Source: JACVRW01 sp963827065
Lineage (GTDB): Bacteria > Actinomycetota > Thermoleophilia > Solirubrobacterales > Thermoleophilaceae
NCBI GenBank assembly: GCA_963827065.1
Contig: CAWGZM010000007.1
Span: forward strand, 62,001-126,000
DNA length: 64,000 nt
Direction of reading: 5' to 3'
Position 1 is the first letter of the stretch, and each line of letters begins with the position of its first letter. The position numbers and the translations under genes were made by a program. The notes beneath the pieces are model-generated. The model had not been told where the DNA came from, made no database searches, and was given only the letters and a program-made list of their open reading frames with translations. Positions 17,900-26,574 of the stretch are shown piece after piece.

Positions 17900-18470
17900 G
17901 TCGGTGAACGGTCACCGCTTTGGTACCCGAGTCCGCTCTCTCCGCGACGCGATGGACCTGTCGCTGCGCGACCTGGCCGAGCGCTGCGGGGTTTCCGCGC
18001 CGATGCTTTCGCAGGTCGAGCGCGGCGAGACCAGCCCGACGTTGTCCGTCGCCGAGCGGATCGCCGACGGTCTCGAGCTGAGCCTCTCGCAGCTGCTTCG
18101 CCTCGACGAGAGCGACGGGGTCGCGGTGGTCCGAGCCGCCGAGCGCCGCGTCGGCGGCGGGCAGGAGCACCGCTACGAGGTGCTGACCCCGCCGCTGCCC
18201 GGGCTGCGCGCCGAGGTTTCCCTGCACGAGCTGGCCCCCGGCGCGAGCACCGCCGGCCCAGACGACCCACCCATGCACGAGGCGGGCAGCCGCGAGACCG
18301 CCGTTGTCGAGACCGGGTCGCTGCGCTTCGTCTGCGGCGGCACCGTCCATGAGCTCGGCGACGGCGACGCGGTCACGTTCGACGCCGACATCCCGCATCA
18401 CTTCGAAAACCCCGGCCGCGGCGAGGCGCGCTTCTACGCCGTCGTCGCCGCCGGCCTCAGGAGGAGCTGA
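17898..18470 (+). CDS. XRE-family regulator with C-terminal cupin domain
   Basis: A protein of 190 residues from ATG 17898. Residues about 8-64 form a helix-turn-helix (VRSLRDAMDLSLRDLAERCGVSAPMLSQVERGETSPTL split over two helices). Residues about 105-187 form a cupin barrel (METGSLRF-like VVETGSLRFVCGGTVHELGDGDAVTFDADIPHHFENPG) that may bind a small metabolite. This HTH-cupin layout is common in metabolic regulators. The end contains the GGAGGAG that serves leuC, which starts two bases after its stop, so it heads the leuC operon and may control it (inference). Confidence 0.85.
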   Translation: MSVNGHRFGTRVRSLRDAMDLSLRDLAERCGVSAPMLSQVERGETSPTLSVAERIADGLELSLSQLLRLDESDGVAVVRAAERRVGGGQEHRYEVLTPPLPGLRAEVSLHELAPGASTAGPDDPPMHEAGSRETAVVETGSLRFVCGGTVHELGDGDAVTFDADIPHHFENPGRGEARFYAVVAAGLRRS

Positions 18471-18471
18471 A

Positions 18472-19830
18472 GTGGCAACGTCCCTGTTCGACAAGATCTG
18501 GGAGGCCCACGAGGTCGCGGAGGCGATCCTCTACATCGACCTCCACCTCGTGCACGAGGTGACCTCGCCGCAGGCGTTCGAGTCGCTGCGGCTCGCCGGC
18601 CGCCAGGTGCGCCGCCCCGACCGCACGCTCGCCACCGCGGACCACAACGTGCCGACCGACGGCTCGACACGCGCGGCTCAGATCCGCGACCAGCTCTCGC
18701 GCGTCCAGGTCGAGACGCTCGAGCGCAACGCCGAGGAGTTCGGCGTGCCGATCTACTCGCTCGGCTCTGCGCGCCAGGGGATCGTGCACGTGATCGGCCC
18801 GGAGCTCGGCGTGACCCAGCCCGGCATGACGATCGTCTGCGGCGACTCGCACACCTCCACGCACGGCGCGTTCGGCGCGCTCGCGTTCGGGATCGGCACG
18901 AGCGAGGTCGAACACGTCCTCGCCACCCAGACGCTTGCGCAGCGCAAGCCGAGGTCGATGCGGATCCTCTACGAGGGTGAGCTCGGCTTCGGGGTCACCG
19001 CCAAGGACCTGATCCTCGGCACGATCGGCCGGATCGGCGTGTCGGGCGGCGTCGGCCACGTGATCGAGTACGCCGGCCCCGCGATCGAGGGACTCTCGAT
19101 GGAGGGCCGCATGACGATCTGCAACATGACGATCGAGGCCGGCGGCCGGGCCGGGATGATCGCGCCCGACGACACGACCTTCGAGTGGGTCGAGGGGCGC
19201 GAGGCGGCGCCCGACCCGTTGCCGCTCGATGAATGGCGCCGGCTGCACACCGACGAGGCCGCCGAGTTCGACACCGAGGTCGTGATCGATGCGGGCGCCC
19301 TCTCGCCGCAGGTCACCTGGGGCACGACGCCGGGCATGGTCGTCGACGTGACCGGGGCCGTGCCCGAGCCGAGCGACGAGGGCGAGGAGCGCGCGCTCGA
19401 CTACATGGCCCTCGAGGCGGGCACGCCGATGAGCGAGATCAGGCTCGACCGAGTCTTCATCGGCTCCTGCACGAACTCGCGGATCGGCGACCTGCGCGAG
19501 GCGGCCGAGCTGGTGAAGGGCCGGCGCGTGGCCGCAAGCATCGACGCGATGGTGGTGCCGGGCTCTGCCCAGGTGAAGGAGCAGGCCGAGGCGGAGGGCC
19601 TCGACGAGGTCTTCCGCGCCGCCGGCTTCGACTGGCGCTCGGCCGGCTGCTCGATGTGCCTCGGGATGAACCCGGACATCGCCGCGCCCGGAGAGCGGGT
19701 CGCCTCGACCTCCAACCGCAACTTCGAGGGCCGCCAGGGCCGCGGCGCGCGCTCGCATCTGGTCAGCCCGAAGATGGCGGCTGCCGCCGCGATCGAGGGG
19801 CACTTCGTCGACATCAGGGAGTGGAGCTGA
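18472..19830 (+). CDS. leuC: 3-isopropylmalate dehydratase large subunit
   Basis: A protein of 452 residues from GTG 18472, with GAGGAG 7-12 bases upstream. Aconitase superfamily. The [4Fe-4S] cysteines are in FIGSCTNSRIGDLR (about 332) and AGCSMCLGMN (about 392 and 395). Other blocks: ATADHNVPTDG, VCGDSHTSTHGAFGALAFGIGTSEVEHVLATQ. With LeuD it isomerises 2-isopropylmalate to 3-isopropylmalate and, in the citramalate route, citramalate to methylmalate. Length is typical. Confidence 0.95.
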   Translation: MATSLFDKIWEAHEVAEAILYIDLHLVHEVTSPQAFESLRLAGRQVRRPDRTLATADHNVPTDGSTRAAQIRDQLSRVQVETLERNAEEFGVPIYSLGSARQGIVHVIGPELGVTQPGMTIVCGDSHTSTHGAFGALAFGIGTSEVEHVLATQTLAQRKPRSMRILYEGELGFGVTAKDLILGTIGRIGVSGGVGHVIEYAGPAIEGLSMEGRMTICNMTIEAGGRAGMIAPDDTTFEWVEGREAAPDPLPLDEWRRLHTDEAAEFDTEVVIDAGALSPQVTWGTTPGMVVDVTGAVPEPSDEGEERALDYMALEAGTPMSEIRLDRVFIGSCTNSRIGDLREAAELVKGRRVAASIDAMVVPGSAQVKEQAEAEGLDEVFRAAGFDWRSAGCSMCLGMNPDIAAPGERVASTSNRNFEGRQGRGARSHLVSPKMAAAAAIEGHFVDIREWS

Positions 19831-20399
19831 TGGACCCGATCAACATCATCGAGGGCGCGGTGACGGTGCTCGACCGCAACGACGTCGACACCGACCAGAT
19901 CATCCCCAAGCAGTTCCTCAAGCGGGTCGAGCGCACGGGTTTCGGCGAGTTCCTCTTCCACGACTGGTCGAAGGACCCGAGCTGGGACCTGCCCAGCAAC
20001 CCGATCCTGGCCACAGGACGCAACTTCGGCTGCGGCTCGTCGCGCGAGCACGCTCCCTGGGCGCTCGAGGACTACGGCTTCAGGGCGATCGTGGCGCCGA
20101 GCTTCGCGGACATCTTCTACTCCAACTGCACGAAGATCGGGCTGCTGCCGGTGGCGCTCGGCGAGGCCGACGTCAAGGAGCTGATGGCCGCCGGCCACGC
20201 GCGCATCGACCTCGAGGAGCAGGAGATCGCCTTCGCCGGACGGCAGGTGGCGTTCGAGATCGACGCCGAAATCGCGCGCCGGCTGCTCGAGGGCCTCGAC
20301 GACATCGGCGTGACGCTCCAGGTCGAGCACGAGATCGACCGCTACGAGGCCGCGCGCGAGCGCAGCGGCCCGGTCACGACGAGCCTGGCGCGCGCGTGA
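19830..20399 (+). CDS. leuD: 3-isopropylmalate dehydratase small subunit
   Basis: A protein of 189 residues; ATG 19830 overlaps the leuC stop (TGATG). It has the swivel domain block VDTDQIIPKQFLKRVERTGFG and the conserved NFGCGSSREHAPWAL loop, which shapes substrate choice. It forms the active heterodimer with LeuC. Length is near the family norm of 190-200. Confidence 0.95.
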   Translation: MDPINIIEGAVTVLDRNDVDTDQIIPKQFLKRVERTGFGEFLFHDWSKDPSWDLPSNPILATGRNFGCGSSREHAPWALEDYGFRAIVAPSFADIFYSNCTKIGLLPVALGEADVKELMAAGHARIDLEEQEIAFAGRQVAFEIDAEIARRLLEGLDDIGVTLQVEHEIDRYEAARERSGPVTTSLARA

Positions 20400-21142
20400 G
20401 CCGCGACTGGGACGCGGCGACCTACGACCGGGTCTCGGATCCGCAGGTCGCGATGGCGGCGCAAGTGCTCGAGCGGCTCCCGCTCGAGGGCGACGAGACG
20501 GTTCTCGACGCCGGCTGCGGCTCGGGCCGCGTCACGGAGATGCTGCTAGAGCGCCTGCCGCACGGTCGCGTGATCGCCGTCGACGGCGCGGCCTCGATGG
20601 TCGAGCACGCGCGCGAGCGGCTCGGCGAGCGCGCGACGGTGATCCACGCGGACCTGACCGCCCTCGAGCTCGACGGGGAGGCCGACGCGGTCTTCTCGAA
20701 CGCGGTCTTCCACTGGATCGCGAACCATGCGCTGCTCTTCGAGCGCCTCTTCGCGGCGCTGCGGCCCGGCGGCCGGCTCGTCGCCCAGTGCGGCGGCGCC
20801 GGGAACGTCGAGCGCTTCCATCAGGTCGCCCGCGCCGTCGGGGCGGAGGAGCCCTTCGCGCCCTACCTCGGCGCCTGGCAGGGCCCCTGGAACTTCGCCG
20901 CTGCGGGCGCGACCGCGGAGCGGCTCGAAGGAGCGGGCTTCGAGGACATCGAGACATGGCTCGAGCCCTACCCCGTCGTGCCCGATGACCCGCGCGCCTA
21001 CTTCGCGGCAGTTTGCTGCGGACCGCACCTGCAGCGCCTGCCGGAGGAGCTGCGCGACGCCTTCGTCGAGCAGGTCTGCGAGCGCGCCGAGCCCGAGCTC
21101 GACTACGTTCGCCTCAACATGAACGCCCGGAAGCCCGCATGA
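20396..21142 (+). CDS. Class I SAM methyltransferase, trans-aconitate methyltransferase-like
   Basis: A protein of 248 residues from GTG 20396 (GTGA overlap with leuD). SAM loop VLDAGCGSGRVTEMLLERLP at about 36-55, AVDGAASMVEHARERLG, then SNAVFHWIANHALLFERLFAALRPGGRLVAQCGG. The NAVFHWI block is typical of the Tam/Tmt group, which methyl-esterifies trans-aconitate; the yeast enzyme Tmt1 also methylates 3-isopropylmalate. Its place between leuD and leuB suggests a leucine-pathway carboxylate as substrate. Family good, substrate inferred. Confidence 0.75.
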   Translation: MSRDWDAATYDRVSDPQVAMAAQVLERLPLEGDETVLDAGCGSGRVTEMLLERLPHGRVIAVDGAASMVEHARERLGERATVIHADLTALELDGEADAVFSNAVFHWIANHALLFERLFAALRPGGRLVAQCGGAGNVERFHQVARAVGAEEPFAPYLGAWQGPWNFAAAGATAERLEGAGFEDIETWLEPYPVVPDDPRAYFAAVCCGPHLQRLPEELRDAFVEQVCERAEPELDYVRLNMNARKPA

Positions 21143-21885
21143 GCGAAGTCGCGGTCGAGCGCCACGGCGACGGCGTGGCGGTGCTCAGCCTGGACGCGCC
21201 CGAGCGGCGCAACGCGCTCACGGTGGCGATGGCCGACGAGCTCGTGGCCGCCTGCGAGGAGCTCGACGCCGACTCGTCGGTCGGCGCCGTGGTGGTCCGC
21301 GGCGCGGGCGGCTTCTTCTGCGCGGGCGGCGACCGCGCCACGCTCGCCGAGGCGGGACACGACCCCGCCGCCCCGGAGACGTACGCGGGGATCGGCGCGG
21401 TCTACCGCTCGTTCGCGCGCGTCGGTGAGCTCGAGCCGCCGACGGTCGCGGCAGTGCGCGGCGGCGCCGTGGGGGCGGGCCTCAACCTCATGCTCGCCAC
21501 CGACCTGCGCATCGTCGGACGCGAGGCCCGCATCGTCTCGGGCTTCCTGCCGATCGGCCTCCACCCGGGCGGCGGGCACAGCGCCCTGCTCGGGCGCACG
21601 GGCGCGCGCGAGGCGGCCGCGGCGCTGGCGCTGTTCGGCGAGCGCATCGACGGCGCGCGCGCCGCCGAGCTCGGCCTCGCCTGGGCGGCGGTCGACGACG
21701 AGGACGTCGAGGGCACGGCCCTCGAGCTCGCCGCACGAGCCGGAGCCGACCCGCAGCTGGCGCGCCGTACGGCCGCGTCGCTGCGCACCGTGCTCGGCCC
21801 GCCGGCCCTGCCCTGGGGCGCGGCCCTGGAGCTCGAGCGCGCCTCTCAGATGTGGTCGATGCGGCGCAAGGAGCTCTCGTCATGA
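21139..21885 (+). CDS. Enoyl-CoA hydratase/isomerase family protein
   Basis: A protein of 248 residues from ATG 21139 (ATGA overlap with the methyltransferase). Crotonase fold with PERRNALTVAMADELVAA, the oxyanion stretches GGFFCAGGDRATLAEAG and AVRGGAVGAGLNLMLATDLRI. Of the two acid residues used by classic hydratases, the second position carries HPGGGHSALLGR without a clear Glu, so it may be an isomerase or other crotonase member. Inside the leucine operon it may act on branched-chain acyl-CoA, which is a guess. Confidence 0.78.
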   Translation: MSEVAVERHGDGVAVLSLDAPERRNALTVAMADELVAACEELDADSSVGAVVVRGAGGFFCAGGDRATLAEAGHDPAAPETYAGIGAVYRSFARVGELEPPTVAAVRGGAVGAGLNLMLATDLRIVGREARIVSGFLPIGLHPGGGHSALLGRTGAREAAAALALFGERIDGARAAELGLAWAAVDDEDVEGTALELAARAGADPQLARRTAASLRTVLGPPALPWGAALELERASQMWSMRRKELSS

Positions 21886-22904
21886 CACCGACGATCGTGC
21901 TGCTTCCCGGCGACGGCATCGGCCCCGAGATCATGGGGGCCGCCGTCGAGGTCATGGACGCGCTCGGCGAGTTCGACTACGACGAGCGCCTCCTCGGCGG
22001 CGCCTCGATCGACGCGCACGGCAGTGCGCTGACGGACGAGGTGCTCGAAGCCTGCAAGCGCTCGGACGCCGTGCTCCTGGCCGCGGTCGGCGGTCCGAAG
22101 TGGGACACGACCGATCCGGGCAAGCCGCGGCCCGAGCAGGGCCTGCTCGGACTGCGCAAGGGGCTCGGGCTGTTCGCGAACCTGCGCCCGGTTCGCCCGA
22201 GCCCGGCGCTGCTCGACGCAAGCCCGCTGAAGCGCGAGCGCATCGAGGGGACCGACCTGCTCGTCGTGCGGGAGCTGACCGGAGGCATCTACTTCGGCGA
22301 CCGCGGACTAGAGGGCGACACCGCGCACGACACCTGCGTCTACAGCGAGGCGGAGATCGATCGGATCACGCGCGTGGCGTTCAGGCTCGCGCGCACACGG
22401 GTCACGAGCGTCGACAAGGCGAACATCCTCGAGACGTCGCGGCTGTGGCGCAAGGTCGTGGACCGGATCGCCGCAGGGGAGGAGATCCCGCTCGACCACA
22501 TGCTCGTCGACAACGCCGCCATGCAGCTCGTGTCGCGGCCGGCTGAGTTCGACGTCCTACTCACCGAGAACATGTTCGGCGACATCCTCTCGGACGAGGC
22601 CGCGATGCTCACCGGCTCGCTCGGGATGCTTCCGAGCGCGTCGCTCGGCGACGGCTCGGCGCCTGGCCTGTTCGAGCCCGTGCACGGCTCGGCGCCGGAT
22701 ATCACGGGCATGGGAACTGCCAACCCGCTCGCCATGTTCGGCTCGGTCGCGCTCATGCTGCGGCATGGACTGGCTATGGAAGACGAGGCCGCTGCCGTAG
22801 AATCGGCTGTCGATCGAGCGCTCGGGGATGGCCTCCGGACTCCGGACCTGGGCGGCGACGCCACCACAGAGGAGGCCACCAGGGCCGTCCTCGCCAACCT
22901 CTAG
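21882..22904 (+). CDS. leuB: 3-isopropylmalate dehydrogenase
   Basis: A protein of 340 residues from ATG 21882 (ATGA). Start block IVLLPGDGIGPEIM; substrate-binding LFANLRPVRP; RELTGGIYFGDRG; metal-binding LTENMFGDILSDEAAML; NAD site VHGSAPDITGMGTANPLA. It oxidises and decarboxylates 3-isopropylmalate (and 3-methylmalate in the citramalate route). The Asp replaced/retained pattern HGSAPDI favours NAD. Length is normal. Confidence 0.95.
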   Translation: MTPTIVLLPGDGIGPEIMGAAVEVMDALGEFDYDERLLGGASIDAHGSALTDEVLEACKRSDAVLLAAVGGPKWDTTDPGKPRPEQGLLGLRKGLGLFANLRPVRPSPALLDASPLKRERIEGTDLLVVRELTGGIYFGDRGLEGDTAHDTCVYSEAEIDRITRVAFRLARTRVTSVDKANILETSRLWRKVVDRIAAGEEIPLDHMLVDNAAMQLVSRPAEFDVLLTENMFGDILSDEAAMLTGSLGMLPSASLGDGSAPGLFEPVHGSAPDITGMGTANPLAMFGSVALMLRHGLAMEDEAAAVESAVDRALGDGLRTPDLGGDATTEEATRAVLANL

Positions 22905-22913
22905 GAGCAGTAC

Positions 22914-23846
22914 GTGAACACCGCTGACCTCATCTGGCTGAACGGAGAGTTCGTCGCCTGGGAGGACGCGAAGGTACACGTACTCACCCATTGCATGCAC
23001 TACGGGACGGCGGTCTTCGAGGGTGTGCGCGCCTACGAGACCCCCCAGGGTCCGGCGGTCTTCCGCCATCAGGATCATCTCGACCGGCTCGAGAACTCGG
23101 CGAAGCTCTACTACATGGACCTGCCCTTTCCGAAGGAGCAGCTCCGGGAGGTGACGCACGAGCTGATCGGCCGCAACGGCTTCAAGAGCTGCTACATCCG
23201 CCCGCTCGTCTACCGCGGCTACGGGCCGATGGGCCTCAACCCGCTCGAGAACCCGGTCGAGGCGATGATCGCCGTCTGGGAGTGGGCGCCCTACCTCGGC
23301 GAGAAGGGCAAGCGCGAGGGCGTGCGCGGCCGGGTGTCGTCCTACAGGCGCATTTCGTCCGACTCGCTGATCCCGCACGCGAAGGCGTCGGGCCAGTATC
23401 TGAACTCGGTGCTCGCCAAGATCGAGTCGCTGAAAGCGGGTTACGACGAGGCGATCATGCTCGACGACAAGGGCAACGTCTGCGAGGGCTCCGGCGAGAA
23501 CCTGTTCGTAATCAAGGACGGAGTGATCACGACGCCGCCGCAGGCGGCCGCGATCCTCGACGGCATCAACCGCAAGTCGTGCATTCAGATCGCGCGCGAT
23601 CTCGGCTACGAGCTGATCGAGCGCGACCTCGCCCGCGCCGAGCTCGCGCTCGCCGACGAGGTCTTCATGACCGGTACCGCAGCCGAGCTGACTCCGCTCG
23701 TCGAGATCGACGACATCAGGATCGGCACCGGCGCGCCCGGCCCGGTCACGCGTGAGATCCAGGGCGTGTTCGAGGATGCGCTCTGGGGCCGCGAGCCGCG
23801 CTACGCGGACTGGCTCGACCTGGTGCGGGTGCCGTCGCGCACGTGA
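22914..23846 (+). CDS. ilvE: Branched-chain amino acid aminotransferase
   Basis: A protein of 310 residues from GTG 22914, with AGGAG 5 bases upstream right after the leuB stop. Fold type IV PLP enzyme: FEGVRAYETPQGPAVFRHQDHLDRLENSAK, substrate loop YIRPLVYRGYGPMGLNP, PLP lysine in HAKASGQYLNSVLAKIESL, and cofactor loop EGSGENLFVIKDGVITTP. It transfers the amino group in the last step of leucine, isoleucine and valine synthesis. Confidence 0.94.
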   Translation: MNTADLIWLNGEFVAWEDAKVHVLTHCMHYGTAVFEGVRAYETPQGPAVFRHQDHLDRLENSAKLYYMDLPFPKEQLREVTHELIGRNGFKSCYIRPLVYRGYGPMGLNPLENPVEAMIAVWEWAPYLGEKGKREGVRGRVSSYRRISSDSLIPHAKASGQYLNSVLAKIESLKAGYDEAIMLDDKGNVCEGSGENLFVIKDGVITTPPQAAAILDGINRKSCIQIARDLGYELIERDLARAELALADEVFMTGTAAELTPLVEIDDIRIGTGAPGPVTREIQGVFEDALWGREPRYADWLDLVRVPSRT

Positions 23847-25420
23847 AGGTCTCCGTCTATGACACGACCCTGCGGGACGGCATGCAGGGTGAGGGCATGT
23901 CGCTCTCGGCGGATGAGAAGGTGCGTGTCGCGCATGCGCTCGACGACCTCGGCGTCCACCTGATCGAGGCCGGCTTCCCGTCCTCGAACCCGAAGGAAGA
24001 GGCGCTCTTCCAGCTGCTCGCGAGCGAGAGCTTCGCGACCAGCGAGATCGCCGCTTTCGGAATGACCCGCCGGCGCAACTCGAAGGCAGAGGACGATCCC
24101 GCGCTACGGCTGCTCGCTGACTCGTTCGCGCCGGTGTGCACGCTCGTCGGCAAGACGTGGTCGCTCCATCTGGAGAAGGTCACTCAGGTCGAGCCCGAGG
24201 AGAACCTGCGCATGATCGCCGACTCGGTCGGCTGGCTGGTGGCGCAGGGGAAGCGCGTGATCTACGACGCCGAGCATTTCTTCGACGCGTTCCGCGACGA
24301 CCCCGCCTACGCCGTCCAGTGCCTGCGCTCCGCGGCCGAGGCGGGGGCGGAGAACGTGACGCTGTGCGACACGAACGGGTCGTCGCTGCCGTCGCAGGTG
24401 GCTGAGGCCACCGCGCGGGTCGTCGCTGAGCTCGGCGAGACCGTGCAGGTCGGGATCCATACGCACGACGACGCCGGCTGCGGCGTCGCCAACTCGCTCG
24501 TCGCGATCGACGCGGGCGCGCGGCTCGTGCAGGGGACAATGAACGGCTTCGGCGAGCGTTGCGGCAACGCCAACCTGGTCTCGATCCTGCCCGCGCTCGA
24601 CCTCAAGATGGGCTACGAGTCGATCGGACGCGAACGGCTCCAGCGGCTGACGGAGATCGCCCATCTGATGGACGAGCTCTGCAACGTCACGCCGAACCCG
24701 AACCAGCCCTACGTGGGTGCCAACGCCTTCGCGCACAAGGGCGGCATGCACGTGGCGGGCATCAACCGCGACGCGCGCACCTTCGAGCACATCGAGCCGG
24801 CGGACGTCGGCGCCGACCGGCGCGTCCTCGTGTCCGAGCTGTCCGGCAAGGGAACCGTGCAGGCGCGCGCCGACGTCGACGGCGAGACCGCCGCGCGCGT
24901 GGTCGAGCGCGTCAAGGAGCTCGAGCACCAGGGCTACCAGTTCGAGGCCGCCGACGGCTCCTTCGACCTGCTGATCCGCAAGGAGACGGGCGAGTACGAG
25001 CCGCTCTTCCGGCTCGAGTCCTGGCGCGCGATCGTCGAGAAGCGCGAGGACGGCCGCGTCGAGACGGAGGCCACAATCAAGATCTGGGTCGACGGCGAGC
25101 GCTACGTGCGCACCGCCGAGGGCAACGGCCCGGTGCACGCTCTCGACCGGGCGCTGCGCTCGGCGATCGGCGAGCGCCACCCGCACCTGCGCGACATCGA
25201 GCTGGTCAACTTCAAGGTGCGCATCCTCGACGAGCGCAAGGGCACGGCGGCGGTCACGCGCGTGCTGCTCGACGCGAGCGACGGCCAGGACACCTGGGGC
25301 TCGATCGGCGTGTCCGAGAACATCATCGAGGCGAGCTGGGAGGCGCTGGTCGACTCGCTCGAGGCCGGGATCCTGCCCGGCCGCACGCAGGGCGCCCGCG
25401 CCCGCGCCGCGGTCACGTGA
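23843..25420 (+). CDS. cimA: (R)-citramalate synthase
   Basis: A protein of 525 residues from GTG 23843 (GTGA with ilvE). DRE-TIM barrel start VYDTTLRDGMQGEGMSLS, and IHTHDDAGCGVANSLVAIDAG, NGFGERCGNANLVSI, GANAFAHKGGMHVAGINRD. DGMQGEG and the long C-terminal domain (about 395-515) set it apart from LeuA at 13030 and match CimA. It joins pyruvate and acetyl-CoA to give citramalate, feeding LeuCD and LeuB to 2-oxobutyrate for isoleucine without threonine deaminase. Confidence 0.92.
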   Translation: MKVSVYDTTLRDGMQGEGMSLSADEKVRVAHALDDLGVHLIEAGFPSSNPKEEALFQLLASESFATSEIAAFGMTRRRNSKAEDDPALRLLADSFAPVCTLVGKTWSLHLEKVTQVEPEENLRMIADSVGWLVAQGKRVIYDAEHFFDAFRDDPAYAVQCLRSAAEAGAENVTLCDTNGSSLPSQVAEATARVVAELGETVQVGIHTHDDAGCGVANSLVAIDAGARLVQGTMNGFGERCGNANLVSILPALDLKMGYESIGRERLQRLTEIAHLMDELCNVTPNPNQPYVGANAFAHKGGMHVAGINRDARTFEHIEPADVGADRRVLVSELSGKGTVQARADVDGETAARVVERVKELEHQGYQFEAADGSFDLLIRKETGEYEPLFRLESWRAIVEKREDGRVETEATIKIWVDGERYVRTAEGNGPVHALDRALRSAIGERHPHLRDIELVNFKVRILDERKGTAAVTRVLLDASDGQDTWGSIGVSENIIEASWEALVDSLEAGILPGRTQGARARAAVT

Positions 25421-26535
25421 CCGATCCAATACCGCTCGCCAGGCCGGTGGTCGGCGAGCGCGAGGAGCAGCTCGTCCTCGAGACGCTCCGCTCCGGGCGG
25501 CTCTCGCTGGGCCCGCGGCTGGGCGAGTTCGAGGACGCCTTCGCCCGCCGGCTCGGCGTAGAGCACGCCTCCGCAGTCTCGAGCGGCACCGCCGGCCTCC
25601 ACCTCGCGATCAGAGCCGCTGGAGTCCAGGCCGGCGACGAGGTGGTGACGACTCCCTTCTCGTTCGTCGCGTCGGCCAACTGCATGCTCTTCGAGGGGGC
25701 GCGGCCGGTCTTCTGCGACATCGACCCGCGGACGCTCAACATCACGCCCGACGCGGCCGCCGACGCCGTCACCGACCGCACCACCGGCCTGCTGCCGGTG
25801 CACATCTTCGGCTACCCGGCCGAGATGGCGGGTTTCGAGGAGCTCGCCGCCAAGCGCGCGCTCTGGCTCGTTGAGGACACCTGCGAGGCGCTCGGCGGGG
25901 TCCACGCCGACGGCCGCCCGGTCGGCGCGCGCGGCAACCTCGCGGTCTTCGCCTTCTATGCCAACAAGCAGCTCACGACCGGCGAGGGCGGCATGGTGAT
26001 CTGCCCCGATCCCGCTGCCAAGGAGCGGGTCGACTCCGAGCGCAACCAGGGGCGCGCCCCCGACATGGGCTGGCTCGACCATGACCGGCTCGGCTTCAAC
26101 TACCGCCTTGACGAGCTCTCCTGCGCGCTGGGAATCGCCCAGCTCGAGCGGCTCGAGGAGCTGCTCGCCGGGCGCGCGCGTGTCGCCTCGCTCTACGGCG
26201 AGCGGCTCGCCGGGATCGAGGGCCTCGAACTGCCATGCCCCGACGCGGACGGCGAGCGCCGCGGGTGGTTCGTGTACGTCGTCCAGCTGCCGGACGGCGT
26301 GGACCGCGATGAGGCGATCCGGGCGCTGCGCGACCAGGGCGTCGACTCGAAGCCCTACCTCCCCGCGATCCACCTGCTGAGCTTCTACCGCGAGCGCTTC
26401 GGCCACCGCGAGGGCGAGTTCCCGGTCTGCGAGGACGTGGCGCGCCGCTCACTGGCGCTGCCGTTTCACCCGCAGCTGAGCGAGGGCGAGGTAGAGCGGG
26501 TCGTGGCGGCGCTGCAAGCGGCGCTCCGCCGCTAG
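25417..26535 (+). CDS. DegT/DnrJ/EryC1 family PLP aminotransferase
   Basis: A protein of 372 residues from GTG 25417 (GTGA with cimA). Fold type I: N-terminal IPLARPVVGEREEQLVLETLRSGRLSLGPRLGEFE, SSGTAGLHLAIRAAGV, TTPFSFVASANCMLFEGARPVFCDID, VEDTCEALGG, and the PLP lysine in FAFYANKQLTTGEGGMV. The family makes amino-sugars of surface glycans or antibiotics. Its link to the amino-acid operon may be only transcriptional. It is the last gene of the leuC operon before a convergent gene. Confidence 0.88.
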   Translation: MTDPIPLARPVVGEREEQLVLETLRSGRLSLGPRLGEFEDAFARRLGVEHASAVSSGTAGLHLAIRAAGVQAGDEVVTTPFSFVASANCMLFEGARPVFCDIDPRTLNITPDAAADAVTDRTTGLLPVHIFGYPAEMAGFEELAAKRALWLVEDTCEALGGVHADGRPVGARGNLAVFAFYANKQLTTGEGGMVICPDPAAKERVDSERNQGRAPDMGWLDHDRLGFNYRLDELSCALGIAQLERLEELLAGRARVASLYGERLAGIEGLELPCPDADGERRGWFVYVVQLPDGVDRDEAIRALRDQGVDSKPYLPAIHLLSFYRERFGHREGEFPVCEDVARRSLALPFHPQLSEGEVERVVAALQAALRR

Positions 26536-26574
26536 TGGAGCGGCCAGATGCCGCGGGGCGCGAGCCCCCGGCTG

